DNA of 64,000 bases. It comes from Agarophyton chilense (lineage: Eukaryota; Rhodophyta; Florideophyceae; Gracilariales; Gracilariaceae). Within the stretch, counting starts at the first letter, position 1. Every line of letters starts with the position of its first letter. Under the pieces are notes generated by a model that saw nothing but the letters and a program-made list of their open reading frames with translations, did not search any database and was not told the origin of the DNA. A program made the translations under genes and the position numbers. This document shows, piece by piece, positions 20,200 through 28,749 of this stretch. The stretch lies in the NCBI GenBank assembly GCA_030374765.1, contig JARGXX010000068.1:4960001-5024000 (forward strand), given 5' to 3'.

Positions 20200-21501
20200 A
20201 TGCGCGTCCGTCTCGACGCCCAGGGCCGGCCCCGCCCGCCCGTCCCCCCTTCCTCTACTGCCGCCTCTTCCTCCCCTCCACAATCCACATCCACTTCCGC
20301 CCCCTCCGTCCCCGCCGTACCACCCAAACCACCGGCACATCCAATAACCCTCCGCTCCCAGCCTGCGCATCCGTTGCCTTCCCGTTCGCCGCCCGCCCAC
20401 CCCGCCCCTCCGCTGCGCCCCCTCTCCGCCGCAGCCCCTCCAGCGCTCCCAGATGATGAACGCCATAGCGATAGCGGCGCCAGCGCCGGCACTGAGGGTT
20501 ACAATTCGGAGGATGAGCATCCACACGCCGCCATCGACTTGCCTATGCGCACGCAGCGCGAGAGAGAAGCCGCCTTCGTTGCCCAGCTTGCCGCCCGCGG
20601 CTTGCGCGTCGTCGATATGCGTCCGGACGGTAACTGTCTGTTCCGCGCCTTGGCCCATGCCGTGTGGAAAGATGCCGAGAAGCACACGGCGCTGCGAGCC
20701 GCCATCATGCAGTATCTGCTGCAGGAGAGGGACTACTTTTCGCAGTTTGTCGCGGAGGATTTTGTAAGGTATGTGCGACGGAAGAGACGTGATGGTACTC
20801 ATGGAAATCATCTTGAGCTGCAGGCAGCCGCTGAGCTGTTCGGCAGACCGATTGAGGTTTATGCCTACTCCTCTACTCCGGCCACCGTGATCGAGGCGTG
20901 GGGCGCCGCAGCCGCCGCCGATGCCTCGGCCACTCCTGAACCGATTCGACTAAGTTTTCATCGCGGAAACCATTACAACGCACTGGAACCGTTCAACGCA
21001 CCGGACAAGAGCGCAAAGCGTGCCGCCGCTGAGGCCGCGGAGCATGCGGTATGGCGTGCCACCGCCGACGCCCGTGCTACCGAGGAAGAGATTGAACGCG
21101 CCGTGTTGGCACTTTCCTTGGTTGAGGCCAATCGCGAGGAACATGGCGCTGGCTCCGCAAGCTCGTCTGCTGCTGCTGTGCCTAGTAGCGTACTAGCGCT
21201 TATCAATTCAGGCTATTCGGAGGAGAGCGCTAGTGAAGCCTATCATGTGGCAGGAAAGGGTGGCCTGTCGGAGATGGTTAGGTATTTGACTGGTGACCGC
21301 TTTCAATCGAAGCGAATGTCGTCTATCCCTCAATTTCGGTCACATATTGGGAAGAGCGAGTGTCTGGCTGTCTCTAGGACTGCGCCAATGGCTCAAGTGA
21401 GCAATGATCTAAGAGCGGACCGTTCTTTCGAGAGACCACTAACTATTGATACAGATGCGGATGATTCAAAGCCGCAGACGAGCAACGATGGTGCTGCTTA
21501 G
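20200..21501 (+). CDS. OTU-family deubiquitinase, OTUD5-like
   Basis: The product has 433 residues. The first 90 or so are Pro/Ala/Ser-rich and probably disordered. An OTU cysteine-protease domain follows, with the catalytic Asp and Cys in RPDGNCLFRALAHAVW (about residue 140). The helix-strand block NHLELQAAAELFGRPIEVY comes next, then the catalytic His in GNHYNALEPF (about residue 257). The NHxExQAxAExxxRPxEVY signature is that of the OTUD5 and plant OTU6/7 group. A UIM-like helix (EEIERAVLALSLVEAN) and a UBA-like segment (SSVLALINSGYSEESA) follow and would bind ubiquitin. The protein should therefore cleave ubiquitin from substrates in cytosol or nucleus. All catalytic residues are present. 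Confidence 0.88.
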   Translation: MRVRLDAQGRPRPPVPPSSTAASSSPPQSTSTSAPSVPAVPPKPPAHPITLRSQPAHPLPSRSPPAHPAPPLRPLSAAAPPALPDDERHSDSGASAGTEGYNSEDEHPHAAIDLPMRTQREREAAFVAQLAARGLRVVDMRPDGNCLFRALAHAVWKDAEKHTALRAAIMQYLLQERDYFSQFVAEDFVRYVRRKRRDGTHGNHLELQAAAELFGRPIEVYAYSSTPATVIEAWGAAAAADASATPEPIRLSFHRGNHYNALEPFNAPDKSAKRAAAEAAEHAVWRATADARATEEEIERAVLALSLVEANREEHGAGSASSSAAAVPSSVLALINSGYSEESASEAYHVAGKGGLSEMVRYLTGDRFQSKRMSSIPQFRSHIGKSECLAVSRTAPMAQVSNDLRADRSFERPLTIDTDADDSKPQTSNDGAA

Positions 21502-21759
21502 CTCGGTCGTTTTTGAGGACAGCGAGGGTGTTCGTGTGCTTCAATGGTGTGGTGACAATTAAGGGGTGTGTTGGTGTTGGTACGCAATGCTCAAGCTTTG
21601 GCTCTCCACTCGATGCGGAGCGCCGCAGTTCTGTGTTGTTCTGCTTTTCTGTCTCTCTCTCCTCCATGCTCTTTCTTAGTTTTCACATTTGAAAGCACAA
21701 GTGTATTTGATAAAGACAAGACCCTTTCCCGTTTGAGACTACGTTATGTAAGCATTGCC

Positions 21760-23112
21760 CTAATCGCCATCGTTTTTTGAACTGGGTGAAAGTAGTATGA
21801 CGCCCTTACGTATCATCTCTCGGACGCCGTCAAGCGATAATCTGGCCTTGTCGGCGGCCTCCCCAACCGAGATGGAGTCGCATTCCACAATTTGGGAGGC
21901 AAAACCGTGTTCTTCTTCCGACAGCATGACTGGAAAGTAGTCTCGATCCATAAGTACGGTACTGGGCCACCCTGTGATGCATTCAGATAGACATGCCTTA
22001 GCATTTCGCAATACGTAGTCATCTGACCAGTCGGTTGGAATGAGAGGCGGCTTCGTGAGAAAGAATTCAAAATGCGTCACTGACTCAGGGTCTAGGAGTT
22101 CCACCAGCCTGTACTGCTCTCTCTCCGGCAAAGCCTTGACTTTTTCCAATAACCCCTCGTCGTCCGCCAGCAATCGGGTCAAGTCCCATGTGCGGGGGTT
22201 CGAAAAGGCAACGAACTGAAGACCTGAGCTATCTATGAGCTTAAATAAGGACGGAATATCGTAATCAACTTCTTGCGGATGAAGGTACATATCGGCAAAC
22301 GTGGCATCTTTCTTGTTTTCCTGGGCCCAGCGGTTGTTTTCGCGTGTCTTGAGCCGATTGCCGTCTGGAAGGGCCGCGAATACTCTTCGGCCAAGTTTCA
22401 CGCCTTCTTCAAAATGTTGCTTGCCTCCTTGTAAGATTCTTAGTGTTTTCTGCATGAGCGAGATTTCCCAACGACCATGCGCTGCATATACAAAAATGTG
22501 CATGATGCCACCAGGTTTCAATTTGGATGCAAGGGCGCGTAGCGCTTGTTCGGGATCGGGTGTGTGGTGAATAACGCCAACACAATTGATGTGATCGAAA
22601 TCTCCATTCAAGTCTGCCACATCAAATATACTCTTGTGGATGAATTCGCATCGATGCATCTTATCTGGCAAGCTGCGTTCCATTCTCTCCTTAGCTACAT
22701 CTAAAGCGCCGTTGGACAGATCGATAGCTGTAACATGTGCACCGTCGTTTAGATGCACGAGGTACGAAGTGGATTCTCCAGTGCCACACCCAGCGTCCAA
22801 AATTCGTAGCGGGCGATCTAAAACTTGAGGAAGACGGCCAGTACAAAACGCAAAGGCCGAAGGATAATGCCAACGCCAATTGTAGCCGATGGGAGCTTCG
22901 TCCAGAAGAGTCTCTGGTGGAAAAGGATAAGTATCGTATAGGCGCTCTACTGTGGATGAAATGTTTGCGTCGGGTTCGTTTTCGGGCTTTGCAACCATCC
23001 GCGGCTGACTGCGGCTACTTCTGCGACGGTGCGATGGGGGAGACGTTGATTGACGGGGGACTACGCCCGAAAGTCGACTAAGTGAGTGTGGCAAGGGGAT
23101 GAATGCGCCCAT
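21760..23112 (-). CDS. Class I SAM-dependent methyltransferase, probably plastid-targeted
   Basis: The product has 450 residues. The ATG at 23112 opens a Ser/Arg/Pro-rich, acid-poor leader of about 38 residues that looks like a plastid transit peptide; the mature part then starts near MVAKPENEPDA. The methyltransferase core shows motif I (ILDAGCGTGEST, about residue 106), the acidic end of strand 2 (VTAIDLSNGAL), and the later block CVGVIHHTPDPEQALRAL with LKPGGIMHIFVY. The N-terminal YDTYPFPPE and the long C-terminal part resemble cyanobacterial and algal methyltransferases of unknown substrate as I recall them. I cannot name the substrate. Confidence 0.8.
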   Translation of the reverse strand: MGAFIPLPHSLSRLSGVVPRQSTSPPSHRRRSSRSQPRMVAKPENEPDANISSTVERLYDTYPFPPETLLDEAPIGYNWRWHYPSAFAFCTGRLPQVLDRPLRILDAGCGTGESTSYLVHLNDGAHVTAIDLSNGALDVAKERMERSLPDKMHRCEFIHKSIFDVADLNGDFDHINCVGVIHHTPDPEQALRALASKLKPGGIMHIFVYAAHGRWEISLMQKTLRILQGGKQHFEEGVKLGRRVFAALPDGNRLKTRENNRWAQENKKDATFADMYLHPQEVDYDIPSLFKLIDSSGLQFVAFSNPRTWDLTRLLADDEGLLEKVKALPEREQYRLVELLDPESVTHFEFFLTKPPLIPTDWSDDYVLRNAKACLSECITGWPSTVLMDRDYFPVMLSEEEHGFASQIVECDSISVGEAADKARLSLDGVREMIRKGVILLSPSSKNDGD

Positions 23113-24160
23113 GATGCGCACCAACTCTAGATTTCGGGAAAGAAATGAGTGACCGCGAACGAGGAGGTATCGAAGATGTGGCAGAGCAGAATAACCTCGA
23201 ACACGAATGTATAAGTGCAAGCGGCTGTCCTCTCACCATCCACGAACAATGAGATCAAGATTCGGAGATTTGGCCTGATGGCGCAATCATGCGAGCAATA
23301 ATGCATACCCGTATTGAATTTTATTTTCTCCCGTTTTAGTTCACTTTCGATTTATCGCAGAACAATTTCAAGTCCGCGTCTACTCTCACAGGAACATCAC
23401 TGCTCTCCAAGGACATCCCACTCATCGTCATGCTGATGATTCATCAACTCATCCACGAAGACTCCTCATGGCCGAGCCGTCAATGATAAATGACGACTCA
23501 TGTGTGACTGTCAGTTGCAATGTGCAATTGAAGCTTTTCAAGACCGGATGAGCCACGACTTACGAGCGGAAGCATGGACGCAGAAGCCGGATCGATCACC
23601 GATGATGCGCATTTACATTTCGTTGTTTCTGCGTTTGGCAGCACCATAAATATTCAAAATGTCATCGAACCGACCAACCTGCCCGCGTATTTTCGACAGA
23701 AAAAGAGAAAATCATACTCAAGAGATAAGCGTCATACGCCACCGCTCAGTCAACCTTCGCTCGTTGTTGAAGATGCGCTTACAAAGTGTGCGCCAGGTCT
23801 AGGTAAAGACAGACCACAAAGAAATGACAAAAAGCCTGCATTCATTACTGCGCTGACAGCCTTGCACCATGGCCCGCTCCGCGATTCAGATTTTAAACTG
23901 TCTACACTGCCGACTTGCTGAAATCTGAATCGTAGTCTACAGTAAGGTTAGATACACGTGCTTTCGTATCTATCCCTCCTCTGCTATTTTCCGTCTAGTT
24001 GAGCCTCGTGAACTCGTTCTAAAAGCTGGTATGCCCTCTTTCATCAATCTCCGACCCGTTCTCGATGCTCCCAGCTCTTTCTAATATTCGAAATCCGTCT
24101 AACTAGCCTTTGGCTCCCGGCGCTTAACTCACACCAGCACTATTGCGGACGCATCGCATT
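23113..24160. other. Long intergenic stretch with one small doubtful frame
   Basis: This is the shared 5' region of two divergent genes. A plus-strand ATG frame at 23574-23921 (115 codons, MDAEAGSITDDAHLHFVV) shows no family resemblance and may be chance. The rest shows no gene, and no clear TATA box was seen. Confidence 0.3.
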
Positions 24161-25585
24161 ATGCACAGCGATTCTTTGTTTTACATCTTGATCAGTCACC
24201 CATATGACAGCAGTATCCTAACAAATGCTAATAATCAACTCCCATCCTTGATTTACGAAGGCGACTATTACTCAGACCCTCAAGAGATTTGTTCGCTGAT
24301 TCAAGAAGCCATAGGCTGTTCGTTTAGGCTGGATTTTTTGCACCCTGAAGCTGAGGAGCGCTGCCACTTTTACTACAGGGCAGCTTTACTTGTCTTCAAC
24401 CTTCCATACGGCGATAAACCTGATGCACCTCAACCATTTAAGTGGGTACCAATGAAGGAAGCAGACATTGTAGATGTTCACCCTCGAAAAGAGTCCGTAT
24501 TGAAATATCTACAGAAGTATAAGGTTTGCGGTTTGAATGCAAATGGCGAGCGCCTACGGCCATATTCCAGAGCGGGTTGGCTCGCTGAAGCTTTCCAGTG
24601 GCTTAAATTGAATGTAGAAGAGTTCAGTAAGGCTCAGGTACAAGAAATCACCAAGCTAAGAACTGGGTCTAGCGCATGCGTGCTTCGGGCTAAAACCTCT
24701 GAAGGAAAACAGTTTTACATGAAGAGTGTGTTTCCTAGCAGACCCTACGACGAAATAAGCGCAGCATTGGCAGTCAGCACAGTAATGCCCCGACACTTCC
24801 GTAAACCTGTCGTAGTGGATCGCGAGAGACTGTGGATGTGTATGGAGGACTATGGAAGATTGCTTGCTGATGAAGGGTGTACCATAATGGAAACCCCCGA
24901 GCTGGTAGAAGAGATATTAGACGAATGGGGATACATACAGGAAGAGTCGGTTGGCGTCATAAATGAGTTGAAACTAAGAGGCGTCCCTGTGCTCGGCGCC
25001 AACGAAATCATGAGCAAGCTAGAGGAAGTAGTAAGCGACCCGCAATGGTATGACTCACAGCTGGCTCAATTAAACCGTCATGGGATGAAAGAGTATGGTC
25101 AGGAAGATTACATTGTTAGATTCTTGAGATATGCGAAAGAAGTTCTGGACAAAGTATCTGATTTCAATTTGCCATTGACGTTAGTGCACGGGGACTTGAA
25201 CCCCGTGAACGTAGCCAGAGATTTGAATGGCCACTTTACGTTTTTCGACTTTGATGCAACCTGCATCAGTTACCCTTTATTGGACGCAATGAACTTTTTG
25301 TTTGTCTGCAACGAATGCAATACAGCGACTTTTGATGATTTGTGGTTTTACACGCAACGGTGGAGCAAATATGAGAGCGAAGAGAGACTCAAAGATATGT
25401 TTGACATGGTAACTGAAGTGGAGAATCTCGTTAGTGTTTGTAACGCTTATGAGTCTTGGTTAAAGGCTGAAGAGAGTGAGAGGTTACTCATGTTTACTGA
25501 AATGGGGTCTCCAGCTGCTAGACATTTTGAAGCTTGGGAAGAATCAAAAATGGAAGTAAACATGAACATGGATGTGGATGGTTGA
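24161..25585 (+). CDS. APH-fold small-molecule kinase-like protein
   Basis: The product has 474 residues; the ATG at 24161 (MHSDSLFYILI) is the first in frame. The C-terminal half is an aminoglycoside-phosphotransferase/choline-kinase fold. The P-loop-like TGSSACVLRAKT is followed by the conserved Lys in FYMKSVF. The catalytic block LVHGDLNPVNVARD lies at about residue 342 and the metal-binding FFDFDATCI at about 361. The N-terminal 120 residues (LPSLIYEGDYYSDPQEI, FYYRAALLVFNLP) resemble the extra domain seen before the kinase in some bacterial phosphotransferases. The domain pairing hints at a bacterial origin, but only a search can show that. Catalytic Asp residues are intact; the substrate is unknown. 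Confidence 0.7.
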   Translation: MHSDSLFYILISHPYDSSILTNANNQLPSLIYEGDYYSDPQEICSLIQEAIGCSFRLDFLHPEAEERCHFYYRAALLVFNLPYGDKPDAPQPFKWVPMKEADIVDVHPRKESVLKYLQKYKVCGLNANGERLRPYSRAGWLAEAFQWLKLNVEEFSKAQVQEITKLRTGSSACVLRAKTSEGKQFYMKSVFPSRPYDEISAALAVSTVMPRHFRKPVVVDRERLWMCMEDYGRLLADEGCTIMETPELVEEILDEWGYIQEESVGVINELKLRGVPVLGANEIMSKLEEVVSDPQWYDSQLAQLNRHGMKEYGQEDYIVRFLRYAKEVLDKVSDFNLPLTLVHGDLNPVNVARDLNGHFTFFDFDATCISYPLLDAMNFLFVCNECNTATFDDLWFYTQRWSKYESEERLKDMFDMVTEVENLVSVCNAYESWLKAEESERLLMFTEMGSPAARHFEAWEESKMEVNMNMDVDG

Positions 25586-26614
25586 GGAGAACCCTGCCAA
25601 ATGCTCAAGGTCGAGGACGATATGTAAACTTCGTTAACGTGAAACCATGTTTTCATTTCTGCATAGTCCGTGAAGGCATCAATGACTTCCTGCGAAACAC
25701 GACCCAACCCAAGACTGATGTACCAGTGCAAGTGTTATAACACCTGGCCGCATGTTCATCAAAAATGAAAATTCTTGTACCTCGTTTGGCCGAAGCACGT
25801 GATTGTATATATTTTGACCATTTCTCATCTTCATGGGATCGTGGATAAGCAAGATAAGCAAAAGGAAAAATCGACTGTGCAGCCGACTGGATAATTACAT
25901 TCAGTTGCGTATTACAAAAGAGAGTACCCATTCTGTACATATGGCCTCCCCAGTTTCGAGTTCTCAACACAGAGTACGTAGACTTCTACAGTTCTACTTT
26001 TGCAATGTCTCATAACCTCAAGCGTGTGAAAGGGGAGGAACGAGGAGGCTCGATGAGAGTTTCAATGAGAGTTTCAATCAGACGCCTCCTCGTTCCTCCC
26101 CTTCCACATTTTTTTCAATCAGACGCCTGCTGGGTCTTCTTTGTTGATTAGCCCACCGCCGGTCATTAAATAGGGCGCGGGGACGACTATGGGGTGGTCT
26201 GATACAGTAGTGCCGGAAACGTCTGGTTCGTGTACACATGTAAATGACAACAACGTGTAGTAGACAGGATGAGGACTTAGCAAATATCGCATGGCAAGTG
26301 TTTACGACCTTCGTACACTCCTGTACGTTCCAACTCTACCGACGTTGCCCAAGTTGTTTCCCATCAACGGTGCTATCGTTCATATCTGTGCATAGATTCT
26401 GTCACTATATCCTAAATTTGGAATATAGTGCCTCCAAGCGAAGCTCAATTTCATTCAACTGTATTTGTCGGGCAGGCAGCGTCCCATATTCCTTTTAGCA
26501 TTTGCTAAGCACTATGTTCTTCAACCGAAAGCAGTACGCAATATTCTATATTCAACTTCGCCATCCCGTATACTCTATATCGAAGACGCTAACTCACAAT
26601 TTCTTTTTTTGCAG
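25586..26614. other. Intergenic region with large inverted repeat and the 5' end of the CDK8 gene
   Basis: It holds the inverted repeat at 26025-26108 and, in its right part, the unresolved first exon and intron of the CDK8-like gene. The motif taaatagggc near 26166 could be a TATA-type box for that gene. Confidence 0.4.
26025..26108. repeat. 25-bp inverted repeat with structured loop
   Basis: The arms at 26025-26049 and 26084-26108 pair at 24 of 25 positions (left arm core aaggggaggaacgaggaggc). The 34-base loop contains a perfect 12-bp tandem duplication (gagagtttcaat, 26055-26078). A 16-bp direct repeat, tttcaatcagacgcct, spans the loop and right arm (26072-26087) and recurs at 26113-26128. 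A transcript would fold into a stable long hairpin. It could be a small-RNA precursor, a terminator or a miniature transposon end; no flanking duplication was seen. Confidence 0.75.
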
Positions 26615-27890
26615 ACGAATATCTGAGAAATATGCTCCCATGGGGAAGATAGGGGAAGGTACATATGGGCTCGTTTACAAGGCGCGAAACATTCAAAATC
26701 AAAGCCCCAACTCAAAAGCAGAATCCTTCGTGGCCGTGAAAAAATTCAAGTCGTTCAAGTCTGGGGATGGAATATCACCTACTGCAATTCGAGAAATCAA
26801 GCTCCTTCGCGAATTGAAGAACCCATATATTGTTGATCTTGTGGATGTTATGTTGGATGAAGAAAAAGCTCTTTACCTCGTATTCGACTATGCGGAGCAT
26901 GACTTATTGGAAATGATTCGATGCCACCATAATCGTACAGCTCCTCATTCTATGCCTCTGCACACTGTCAAGTCTCTTCTGTGGCAGATTCTTCACGGGA
27001 TAAACTACCTTCATAAGAATTGGATTATTCATCGTGATTTGAAACCCTCTAACATTCTGGTCACAGGTTTGGATAAACCTCCAAATGAACGGGGTTGTGT
27101 CAAGATTGCCGATTTCGGCTTGGCTCGCCTCTTCCAGTCACCACTGCGTCCTCTTGCCGAGGTAGATGCAGTCGTTGTCACCATATGGTACAGAGCACCG
27201 GAGTTGTTACTGGGTGCAAAACACTACACAAAAGCCATAGATTTGTGGGCGATCGGGTGCATTTTCGCAGAACTAGTAACGTCCAAACCCCTTTTCCAGG
27301 GACAGGAGCAAGAGCGCAAAGGAGATGATCGTAATCCTTTCCAATCTAACCAAATTGACAAGATATTTCGCATCCTAGGAAAACCTAATGCGGAGCGATG
27401 GCCGGGAGTTAGAGACTTGCCGCACTGGTCTCAAGCCCAGAGCTGGCAGAATTACCCATGCATTCTTCACGATAGGGTACGGGGTCTGGCGAAAGGCTCT
27501 AGTGGCTATGACTTGTTGACGAAGTTACTAGAGTATGACCCTGACAAGAGAATAACGGCTGAAGAGGCGCTGAAACATCCGTTCTTTTTGGTAAGCACCA
27601 CCACTCAATCAAGCTCTTTACGACTATGTGCAGCCCGCAACATTTCTTCAGCTTCCCAACATTTTCTGACAATCTTATAAACCCATATTGTGTTTGCTCT
27701 GTAGGAGGTACCTCGACCGAATCACATTGCGTTTACGGATCCAAATGTCGATCCATATAAATCGAGACCTGTGACGCGTCTGGACCCGAAGAAAGACAAT
27801 GGCTGGGCAATGAGTGCTTCAGCGAATGGATCAAATGGTGTGGTATCTAAGTCCCATGACCGGCGAAAAAGTGCAAAGCGACGCGCTTGA
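26615..27890 (+). CDS. CDK8: CDK8-type Mediator kinase (5' exon unresolved)
   Basis: This is a cyclin-dependent kinase of the Mediator kinase module, a nuclear regulator of RNA polymerase II. The glycine loop ([14 protein letters not shown]), PTAIREI helix, [17 protein letters not shown] and [19 protein letters not shown] are all present. The CDK8-specific stretches [18 protein letters not shown] and [18 protein letters not shown] identify the subfamily. The DFG motif is DFG here, where human CDK8 has DMG. The last intron is 27591-27704 (gtaagc...tgtag, 114 nt, phase 0) and the final exon ends at 27890. A second acceptor at 26611-26614 (branch-like gctaac, pyrimidine tract, gcag) shows that coding starts upstream. 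A candidate first exon is the ATG at 26244 with a donor only 11 bases later, phase-compatible. An unspliced ATG at 26514 is the alternative. Confidence 0.9.
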
Positions 27891-28749
27891 GGAAAGAAGG
27901 TACTGATTCGTTAAGGTACGTTTGCAAATGTTATCGTGGTTTGATTGGATATAGAGCAAGTATGTACCTGTGACTAGATCCATTGTGCGACCGATCGTTC
28001 CTTTGTTTACACCGGTTGCCCAACCGTTCAAGCGTGCACGCATTATCGACCAGAAACATTCCAAGTTCAAAGCTCAGATGGTCGTCTATTTATGATTTGG
28101 GCCTTTTTTTAGCCATGGAAAGCCGGATATTGTTTCGAAAGTACATTACCATTCATAGTTCCAGGTGCACATGGTGAGTACTATTCCGAAAGACGTATTG
28201 ATCATACTGTACCGTTCTTTTTTCTTCTGGTCTACCTCTCCCTTCCCAAACGAGGCAAGGAACAAGGAGAGCTATGTATGGAGGCTTAGGTCTCCCGGAA
28301 TAGGTAAAGCTTTGATTTTCACCTCTTAATCTGTCCACCAAGGGGGGTTCTTCTCTCTTCGTGATACAGGGAGCCCAGAACTCAGATGATGTGTTTGTCA
28401 TGGAGCACCAGAACAAAACCAGATCTACATTGTTCTTGATGAATGCCCCACATTGACAACGAGTGCCTTGGTTATCACGGGAAGGTGCGTCAGGGTGTGA
28501 TGATGGCTGGTGATTCGTATTAAGCTGAGCTAAAGTCGCTTCTACTTCCGCGCTACTGAATCATCGGTGATTGTTGTGGGATATCTTTTGCACATTTTTG
28601 CTGTGTGCTTCCTGCGATATCCCAGCTTTACAGTCTACTGACTACTCATGTGGTTCTTCAAACTGAATCGTAAAAGTCTGGAATCTAGGCCATATGGATA
28701 GTACATGGGGGAGTGGTTTCACAAGCAATGGTTTATAAAAACAATCATA
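27891..28749. other. Convergent intergenic stretch
   Basis: About 860 bp between the 3' ends of the CDK8-like gene and the next minus-strand gene. I see no gene, RNA gene or repeat in it. Confidence 0.4.
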
